Origin: an uncultured Sphingomonadales bacterium
Lineage (GTDB): Bacteria > Pseudomonadota > Alphaproteobacteria > Sphingomonadales > Sphingomonadaceae
NCBI GenBank assembly: GCA_903893935.1
Contig: CAITOD010000754.1
Span: 1 to 5,866 of the forward strand
Length of the DNA stretch: 5,866 bases
Direction: 5' to 3'
The notes below the pieces were generated by a model. That model was given only the letters and a program-made list of their open reading frames with translations. It did not search any database and was not told the origin of the DNA. Shown here piece after piece: positions 1-4,349 of the stretch. The translations under genes were made by a program, and so were the position numbers. Positions within the stretch are counted from its first letter, which is position 1. Every line of letters begins with the position of its first letter.

Positions 1-762
1 CCCCAGCTCGATACAGCCGCCATCGACATAGAGATCGACGCCATTGATAAAGCTGGCCTCGTCGCTCGCCAGAAACAGCGCGGCGCGGGCGACTTCTGCG
101 GCCTCGCCCATGCGGCCCTGCGGCACGATGCCGGCAAACATCGCGCGGGTTGCCGCGATATCGGCCGGCGCCGCGTCGCGTTTGAAGATTTCGGTGTCGG
201 TCGGGCCGGGGCTGACCATGTTGACGCGGATGCGGCGCGGGAGCAGCTCTTTGGCGACGATCCGCACCACCGCGCGCAGTCCGGCCTTGGCGGCGGCATA
301 GACCGCATTGCCGGGGATCGCGAGCAGCGAACCGATCGAGCCGGTGACCACGATCGCCCCGCCGTCGCGCATATGCGGCAGCGCTGCCTGCAAGGCAAAG
401 AACGCGCCGCGCAAGTTGACCGCGTGAATGTGGTCCCAGAACGGCTGCGTTACCGCCTCGACCGGGGCGAAGCCCCCTACCCCGGCATTGATGAACAGCA
501 CGTCGATCGGCCCCAGCGCCGCCGCGATCGCATCGAGCGCGGCGCCATTTGCCGCCGGATCGCCCATATCGGCCACATGCGTGATCGCGCCGGTTGCCGC
601 ACCTGCGGCCGCGAGCGTTTCGCCATTGCGCCCGGTAAGCGCCAGCCGCGCGCCTTCGGCCGCGAACAGTTCGGCCGCTGCCAGCCCGATCCCGGCGTTG
701 CCGCCCAGGATAACCACTGCCTTGTCGCGAAACCGCGTGCGGTCAGAACATGGTACTGGCAT
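1..762 (-). CDS. SDR family oxidoreductase, NAD(P)-dependent (C-terminus cut by window edge)
   Basis: This is a classical short-chain dehydrogenase/reductase, a cytosolic NAD(P)-linked enzyme that interconverts an alcohol and a ketone. The 254 codons in the window give a Rossmann fold with a glycine-rich cofactor loop GGNAGIG (residues 20-26, Gly replacing the usual leading Thr), TGR at 43-45 after the second strand (the Arg hints at NADP(H)), NAG at 92-94, and the catalytic set Asn116, Ser142, Tyr155, Lys159 (YAAAK). The later PGPTDTE (185-191) and VDGG motifs are also normal. The frame is open through base 1 and the protein already reads past VDGG, so only a few residues are missing. The ATG at 762 is the only good start before the first strand and has GGAG ten bases upstream. 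It follows the SnoaL-like gene by 60 bp on the same strand, so the two are probably co-transcribed. The family is certain; the substrate is unknown. Confidence 0.93.
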   Translation of the reverse strand, partial: MPVPCSDRTRFRDKAVVILGGNAGIGLAAAELFAAEGARLALTGRNGETLAAAGAATGAITHVADMGDPAANGAALDAIAAALGPIDVLFINAGVGGFAPVEAVTQPFWDHIHAVNLRGAFFALQAALPHMRDGGAIVVTGSIGSLLAIPGNAVYAAAKAGLRAVVRIVAKELLPRRIRVNMVSPGPTDTEIFKRDAAPADIAATRAMFAGIVPQGRMGEAAEVARAALFLASDEASFINGVDLYVDGGCIELG

Positions 763-808
763 TGGCCGATTTCTCCGGAACAGGTTGAACGGTATTGTGG
801 TGCGCCAT
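743..808 (-). pseudogene. Relic of a SnoaL-like gene C-terminus overlapping the SDR start
   Basis: In a frame different from both neighbours, the 60-bp gap and the first 20 bases of the SDR gene encode 21 residues ending in VQPVPEKSANASTMF and a TGA stop. This closely resembles the end of the intact upstream SnoaL-like protein (IQVVPEHPVNRNSMF, stop) and, from memory, the usual C-terminus of that family (a Gln-Pro-Val-Pro-Glu stretch, then Asn and a terminal Met-Phe). Q, V, P, E, N, M and F are shared without gaps. The DNA of the two copies is clearly diverged, so this is not a recent tandem copy. It probably remains from a second paralogue lost by deletion. It is too short to fold and no larger part of it is present. 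Chance resemblance cannot be excluded, because the match spans only about 15 residues. Confidence 0.5.
773..776 (-). promoter_or_regulatory. Ribosome binding site for the SDR gene
   Basis: GGAG on the minus strand lies ten bases before the ATG at 762 and supports that start. It sits inside the SnoaL relic, so the present translation start of the SDR gene appears to use DNA that once encoded another protein. Confidence 0.5.
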
Positions 809-822
809 TTTCGGGCTCGTGC

Positions 823-1212
823 TCAAAACATCGAATTGCGATTGACCGGATGCTCCGGCACTACCTGGATGACGTCCCAATGTTCGACGATCATGCCCGC
901 TTCGAGCCGGAAGATATCGACCACCGCCAGCCCGCGATCGCCCGGCCAGCGTCGCACATGGACGTGGACTATCACATGATCGCCATCGGCAAAGGCGCGG
1001 TGAATGGTCTGCTGCGCCTCGGGCGAATCCGCGCGCCGGTCGTCGAGCCAGCGCTTGAGCGCGTCCAGACCGGGTTCGGCCAGCGAGCTGTGCTGCACAT
1101 AATGCTGCGCAATAAACTGATCGACCCGCGACGAATCGAGCGCGATCAGCACCGCCTGGTACATCGCGAGCACATGCGCCAGATTGGCAGCCTCGACCGG
1201 TGAACGGGCCAT
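823..1212 (-). CDS. SnoaL-like / NTF2-fold family protein
   Basis: This small cytosolic protein (129 residues) belongs to the SnoaL-like branch of the NTF2 superfamily, often annotated as predicted SnoaL-like aldol-condensation-catalysing enzymes (COG4922 type). Visible family features are an N-terminal helix (residues 7-26), HYVQH (37-41) at the pocket, FADGDHVIVHVH (74-85), VVDIFRLEAG (97-106), EHWDVIQ (110-116) and the characteristic ending NRNSMF. These cone-shaped folds bind small hydrophobic or carbonyl compounds and act as cyclases, isomerases, hydratases or dehydratases; which applies here cannot be told. The same frame is open back to 1293, but the ATG at 1212 is preferred: AAGGA lies nine bases upstream, homology begins here, and a longer form would run across the divergent promoter region. 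It is first in the leftward unit, ahead of the SDR, and could process the SDR's substrate or product. Confidence 0.88.
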   Translation of the reverse strand: MARSPVEAANLAHVLAMYQAVLIALDSSRVDQFIAQHYVQHSSLAEPGLDALKRWLDDRRADSPEAQQTIHRAFADGDHVIVHVHVRRWPGDRGLAVVDIFRLEAGMIVEHWDVIQVVPEHPVNRNSMF

Positions 1213-1221
1213 TCGGTGCAG

Positions 1222-1226
1222 TCCTT
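1222..1226 (-). promoter_or_regulatory. Ribosome binding site fixing the SnoaL-like start at 1212
   Basis: AAGGA on the minus strand with nine bases before the ATG at 1212. No comparable site precedes the upstream in-frame ATG at 1293, which decides between a 129- and a 156-residue product. Confidence 0.65.
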
Positions 1227-1235
1227 TCCCGCTTG

Positions 1236-1261
1236 CTTCGTTTCTAACATTTGATACGAAG
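1236..1261. promoter_or_regulatory. Imperfect palindrome, candidate operator in the divergent control region
   Basis: CTTCGT (1236-1241) and ACGAAG (1256-1261) form perfect six-base arms. Inside them TC (1243-1244) pairs with GA (1253-1254) and AA (1246-1247) with TT (1250-1251 read as AT/T), so about 10 of 13 symmetric positions match around a centre between 1248 and 1249. The A/T-rich core contrasts with the GC-rich surroundings. Size and symmetry suit a dimeric regulator of the TetR, MarR, GntR or IclR kind. It lies between two divergent units and overlaps the possible -10 box of the leftward promoter, which suits repression or control of both directions. No regulator gene is in the window and binding is unproven. 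Confidence 0.45.
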
Positions 1262-1278
1262 ATGCGCAGGCTTTGCAA
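1251..1278 (-). promoter_or_regulatory. Possible sigma70-type promoter for the SnoaL-SDR unit
   Basis: On the minus strand TTGCAA (1278-1273, four of six matches to TTGACA) and TATCAA (1256-1251, four of six to TATAAT) are separated by 16 bases. Transcription would begin near 1244, giving a leader of about 30 bases before the ATG at 1212. The boxes are only moderate matches, and the main support is position. No equally good pair is seen on the plus strand; TTGATA at 1251 has only a poor -10 partner at 1274. Confidence 0.3.
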
Positions 1279-1285
1279 AAGCTGC
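1266..1285 (+). repeat. Small hairpin-forming inverted repeat upstream of the rightward operon
   Basis: GCTTT (1270-1274) and AAAGC (1278-1282) pair around a GCA loop. The stem extends by GCA (1266-1268) with TGC (1283-1285) if G1269 is bulged, giving eight pairs. It lies just ahead of the ribosome binding site of the first rightward gene. It could be a second half of the operator region or a leader hairpin, but it may also be chance. It has no T-run and is not a terminator. Confidence 0.3.
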
Positions 1286-1297
1286 AAGGACAATTTC

Positions 1298-1304
1298 GGG
1301 AGAG
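1298..1304 (+). promoter_or_regulatory. Ribosome binding site fixing the start at 1308
   Basis: GGGAGAG ends three bases before the ATG at 1308 (GGAG five bases away). It decides against the in-frame ATG at 1251, which falls inside the palindrome and would add 19 residues unlike the rest of the protein. Confidence 0.65.
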
Positions 1305-1307
1305 ATC

Positions 1308-2168
1308 ATGGACCGGCAGGCGCTTTACGCCGCGCTCGACCGCTTTCTGGCCGCGCTGCGTGCCGGAGACGCATCCGGGGTAGAATGGGCGCCGGACGCG
1401 CGCGTGTCGGAAAACAATGTCATGCTCGAGGTGGGCGATGGCGTCTGGGGCACGATCATTGGTCTGGGCGACTATGCGCTGCGCTTTGCCGACCCGCAGA
1501 CGCGCCAGGTCGGCTATTTCGGCACGGTGATCGAGGCAATCGAGGAATCGGGATTCACGTTGCGGCTCAAGCTCGACGCAGCCGGCGCGGTGGCCGAAGC
1601 GGAAATGGTGGTGGTCCGCCAGTCGGACAGCGGCATCAAGTTTGAAAATCCGCGATACTGGACCAAACCGATCCTCGAAGCCGATGCGGTCGCACCGTCG
1701 TCGCGCGAGACGATGGTGGACTTGTCGAACGGCTATTTCGACACGCTGCAATTGAACGACGGCACGCTCCACACGCGCTTCCACCCCGATTGCCAGCGTG
1801 TCGAGAACGGCGTGCAGACCACCAACAACCCCGATTTTGCCAAAATCGTGCCGGTCTCGGCGCTGGGCTGCGAGGCGCAGTTCCGCATGGGCAACTATCG
1901 CTATGACGATGCGCTGCGCGCGCGGCGGTTTCCGCTGGTCGACGAAGAGCGCGGGCTGGTGCTGGCGTTCGGGTTCATCGACCATTCGGGCCGGCTCGAT
2001 ACGTATCAGCTGACCGACGGGCGCACGGTCAAAAGCCCGGTGCGGCGCCCGCACAGCTTCTATATTTCCGAACTGTTCAAGATCGATCACGCCATGATCT
2101 GCCAGATCGAGGCCAATTTCATCACCGTGCCTTATCGCATGCCCAGCCCGTGGGATGCGATGGCGTGA
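1308..2168 (+). CDS. Uncharacterised protein with two NTF2/SnoaL-like halves (DUF8021-like)
   Basis: A 286-residue protein without a signal peptide or membrane segment, probably cytosolic. It appears built from two related halves. The first has a helix LDRFLAALRAGD (10-21), then DARVSENN (30-37) and a GDGVWGTI stretch (43-50), followed by beta-rich sequence. The second has FDTLQLND, then DCQRVENGVQTTNN (161-174), and ends in a strand pattern IEANFITVPYRM before the terminal SPWD. The shared 'helix, short acidic loop, (Q)RV-E-N' pattern supports a tandem NTF2-like architecture. The ending resembles proteins annotated as DUF8021 or nuclear transport factor 2 family; I make that link from memory and no activity is established for them. 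Cys162 and Cys188 are the visible cysteines. It is first in the rightward operon and its TGA overlaps the next gene's GTG, so its product is probably needed with the quinohemoprotein. A binding, hydratase or isomerase role is only a guess. Confidence 0.8.
   Translation: MDRQALYAALDRFLAALRAGDASGVEWAPDARVSENNVMLEVGDGVWGTIIGLGDYALRFADPQTRQVGYFGTVIEAIEESGFTLRLKLDAAGAVAEAEMVVVRQSDSGIKFENPRYWTKPILEADAVAPSSRETMVDLSNGYFDTLQLNDGTLHTRFHPDCQRVENGVQTTNNPDFAKIVPVSALGCEAQFRMGNYRYDDALRARRFPLVDEERGLVLAFGFIDHSGRLDTYQLTDGRTVKSPVRRPHSFYISELFKIDHAMICQIEANFITVPYRMPSPWDAMA
2165..2168 (+). other. GTGA start/stop overlap, likely translational coupling
   Basis: The GTG start of the quinohemoprotein gene and the TGA stop of the upstream gene share bases. 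The Shine-Dalgarno match before it is weak (GGGA at 2152-2155, nine bases away), so reinitiation by ribosomes finishing the upstream gene is plausible. This favours equal production of the two proteins. Confidence 0.6.
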
Positions 2169-4336
2169 AACCCGTATGGTTTGGCCTGGCTGCGCTTGCG
2201 CTGATGGGCGCGGCGCCTCGCGATGTGGCCCCTCCTGACATAGAGTGGCCCAGCCCCGGCGGCGATCCGGGCAAGACGCATTTTTCGCCGCTGACCGATA
2301 TCAACCCCGGCAATCTGGCGCGTCTGGGCCTTGCCTGGCAGGCCGAACTCGGCACCGACCGCGTGCTCGAAGCGACCCCGGTGATGGTCGGCGGGGTGCT
2401 CTACACCAGCGGGGTCGCCGGCCGCGTCTATGCCTTCGACGCCGCAACCGGCCGCGAGCTGTGGCGGTTCGAACCCGTGATCGACATGCAGGTCAACCGG
2501 TCGGTGTGCTGCGACATGGCCAATCGCGGCGTGGTGCTCGCCGATGGGCTGGTCTATGTCGGTGCGCTCGACGGCTGGCTCTATGCGCTCGATGCGCGCA
2601 CCGGCGCGGTGGTCTGGAAAGTCGATACGATCGAGGACCATCGGCGCGGCACCAATTCGACCGGCGCGCCCGAAATCGCCGGCGATGTGGTGGTGCTGGG
2701 CAATGCCGGATCGGACTATGACGCGCGCGGCTATGTCAGCGCCTACGACCGTCGCACCGGCGCGCTGCGCTGGCGGTTTCACCTGACTCCGCACGATCCC
2801 GCGCAAGGCCCGCAGGAAAGCCCCGAGCTCGAAGCTGCGGTCAAGACCTGGGACCCGGCCAGCCGCTGGGACATGGGCGCGGGCGGATCGCCGTGGGATG
2901 CGATTGCTTATGACTCCGAAACCGGGCTCGTGCTGGTCGGCACCGGCAATGCCGAACCTTACAGCCTGACACTGCGCAGCCCGCGCGGCGGGCGCAATCT
3001 CTATGTCTCGTCGATTGTCGCGATCGATCCGAAAACCGGGCGGATGCGCTGGTTCTATCAGGAAAGCCCCGAGGATCAGTGGGATTACGACGCCACCGCG
3101 CCGATGATCCTGACGCACCTGACAATCGACGGCCGCGACCGCGCGGTCGTGCTGCACGCGCCCAAGAACGGCTTTTTCTACGCGCTCGACCGCGCCAGCG
3201 GCGAAGTGCTGCGCGCCAATCCGATCGTGCGGGTGAACTGGGCCAAGGCGATCGATCGCACGACCGGCCTGCCCACGCTCGATCCGGCGGCCGATGTGTC
3301 GGCCGGGCCGAAAATCGTGTTTCCGGCGACACCTGGCGCGCGCAACTGGCATCCGGGCGCCTATGACCGTTCGACCGGGCTGTGGTATGGCGCGGTGCTC
3401 GACATGGGCAATCTGATTTTCGTCCCGCCGGGGCCGAAGCCCTATGCCGCCAAAGGCCTCAACACCGGTGCGGCGCTGATTTTCACCCCCGATCTCGCCC
3501 AGGCGCTGCCCACGCTGCCGCCCCCGGTGCAATCCGCGGTCAAGGCGCTGCCCGCCTGGCAAGACGTGCTGCACAATCCCGCGCATGCCGATATTCGCGC
3601 GATCGATCCGCTGACCGGGCGCACGGTGTGGTCCGATCCAACAGGCGGTTGGCAGGATCGCGCCGGGGTGCTGGCAACCGGATCGGGGCTGGTGATCCAC
3701 GGTACGATCGCGGGCGACTTGCGCGTGCTCGATGCGAAAACGGGCGCCTTGCTCAAGACGATTGCCACCGGCACCGCGATCATGGCCGCGCCGATGACCT
3801 ATCGGCTGCATGGCGTGCAATATATCGCGGTCATGGCCGCGTGGGGCGGTGGCGGCTATCCTTATGTGCCGCGCTATTCGGCGGCCTATCAGCGCGGCAA
3901 TATGGGCCGGCTGCTGGTGTTCCGGCTCGATGGCGGCAGCGTGCCGATCCCGCCGCCGCTGCCCCCGCTCGAAGTGGCGCCGCCCGCGCCGCCGCAAGCC
4001 GCCGGGGTGACCGCAGCGACCATCGCGCGCGGCCAGGCGCTTTATTTCACCACCGGTTGCGCGCTGTGCCATTCGAACCAGCCGCGCTCGATCACGCCCG
4101 ACTTGCGGCGGATGAGCGAGGCCACGCATGTCGCGTTCCGCCAGATCGTGCTCGAAGGGCTATACCAGGCGGCGGGCATGCCGCGCTGGGACGATGCGCT
4201 TTCGCCCGGTGACGCCGATGCCATCCACGCCTGGCTGATCGACCAGCAAGCGCGCACGCGCGCGCAAGACCTGGAAAAGCAGCGCAAAGGCCTGCCGCTC
4301 GATAGCCCGAGCATTGCCATCCTGTCGAATTACTGA
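2165..4336 (+). CDS. PQQ-dependent quinohemoprotein alcohol dehydrogenase with C-terminal cytochrome c domain
   Basis: This periplasmic enzyme oxidises an alcohol to an aldehyde or ketone, passing electrons from PQQ to a fused heme c and on to the respiratory chain. The start is taken as GTG 2165 (GTGA overlap with the previous stop), giving a good signal peptide, MKPVWFGLAALALMGAA. An upstream in-frame GTG at 2150 would add five residues (MGCDG). The propeller (about 25-590) carries tryptophan-docking repeats such as AFDAATGRELW, ALDARTGAVVW, AYDRRTGALRW and AIDPKTGRMRW. PQQ-site features are Glu69, the vicinal disulfide Cys115-Cys116, GTGN with metal ligand Asn262, catalytic Asp307 in WDYD, and PKNGFFY. 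A proline-rich linker (about 593-615) leads to cytochrome c: CALCH (632-636), with Met672 the likely sixth ligand. The 723-residue length fits type II enzymes. Odd points: an extra Asp309, and WQDRAG (496-501) where type II enzymes usually have WNGG. The substrate is not deducible. Confidence 0.95.
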   Translation: MKPVWFGLAALALMGAAPRDVAPPDIEWPSPGGDPGKTHFSPLTDINPGNLARLGLAWQAELGTDRVLEATPVMVGGVLYTSGVAGRVYAFDAATGRELWRFEPVIDMQVNRSVCCDMANRGVVLADGLVYVGALDGWLYALDARTGAVVWKVDTIEDHRRGTNSTGAPEIAGDVVVLGNAGSDYDARGYVSAYDRRTGALRWRFHLTPHDPAQGPQESPELEAAVKTWDPASRWDMGAGGSPWDAIAYDSETGLVLVGTGNAEPYSLTLRSPRGGRNLYVSSIVAIDPKTGRMRWFYQESPEDQWDYDATAPMILTHLTIDGRDRAVVLHAPKNGFFYALDRASGEVLRANPIVRVNWAKAIDRTTGLPTLDPAADVSAGPKIVFPATPGARNWHPGAYDRSTGLWYGAVLDMGNLIFVPPGPKPYAAKGLNTGAALIFTPDLAQALPTLPPPVQSAVKALPAWQDVLHNPAHADIRAIDPLTGRTVWSDPTGGWQDRAGVLATGSGLVIHGTIAGDLRVLDAKTGALLKTIATGTAIMAAPMTYRLHGVQYIAVMAAWGGGGYPYVPRYSAAYQRGNMGRLLVFRLDGGSVPIPPPLPPLEVAPPAPPQAAGVTAATIARGQALYFTTGCALCHSNQPRSITPDLRRMSEATHVAFRQIVLEGLYQAAGMPRWDDALSPGDADAIHAWLIDQQARTRAQDLEKQRKGLPLDSPSIAILSNY

Positions 4337-4340
4337 AGGA
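4336..4340 (+). promoter_or_regulatory. Ribosome binding site for the VAO-like gene
   Basis: AAGGA begins on the last base of the upstream TGA stop and lies nine bases before the ATG at 4350. With only 13 bases between genes there is no room for a separate promoter, which supports one operon. Confidence 0.7.
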
Positions 4341-4349
4341 ACCTGTCGC

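Noticed and set aside
763..825. SnoaL-like and SDR genes lie in the same frame with a single TGA between them, suggesting a readthrough fusion
   Set aside because: The SDR has its own ATG and ribosome binding site, the 20 intervening in-frame codons look non-coding, and one in three gene pairs shares a frame by chance.
373..1203. 276-codon plus-strand frame across the SDR and SnoaL-like genes
   Set aside because: It spans two real minus-strand genes and their spacer, has no ribosome binding site and has no recognisable domain.
1266..1285. Hairpin as a transcription terminator
   Set aside because: There is no T-run on either side and it sits upstream of both divergent starts rather than after a gene.
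1213..1293. N-terminal extension of the SnoaL-like protein by 27 residues
   Set aside because: No ribosome binding site at 1293, no family similarity in the extension, and it would cover the intergenic control region; the ATG at 1212 has a good AAGGA.
1146..2090. 314-codon minus-strand frame crossing the divergent promoter
   Set aside because: It lies opposite the double NTF2-like gene and runs through the control region; its composition is that of an antisense shadow.
2132..4129. 665-codon open frame on the minus strand opposite the quinohemoprotein gene
   Set aside because: The plus strand has an unambiguous PQQ/cytochrome gene. The antisense product is rich in Arg, His, Ala and Gly with no recognisable domain, as expected from the complement of GC-biased codons.
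4337..4349. Promoter or terminator between the quinohemoprotein and VAO-like genes
   Set aside because: Only 13 bases, filled by the ribosome binding site and spacer.
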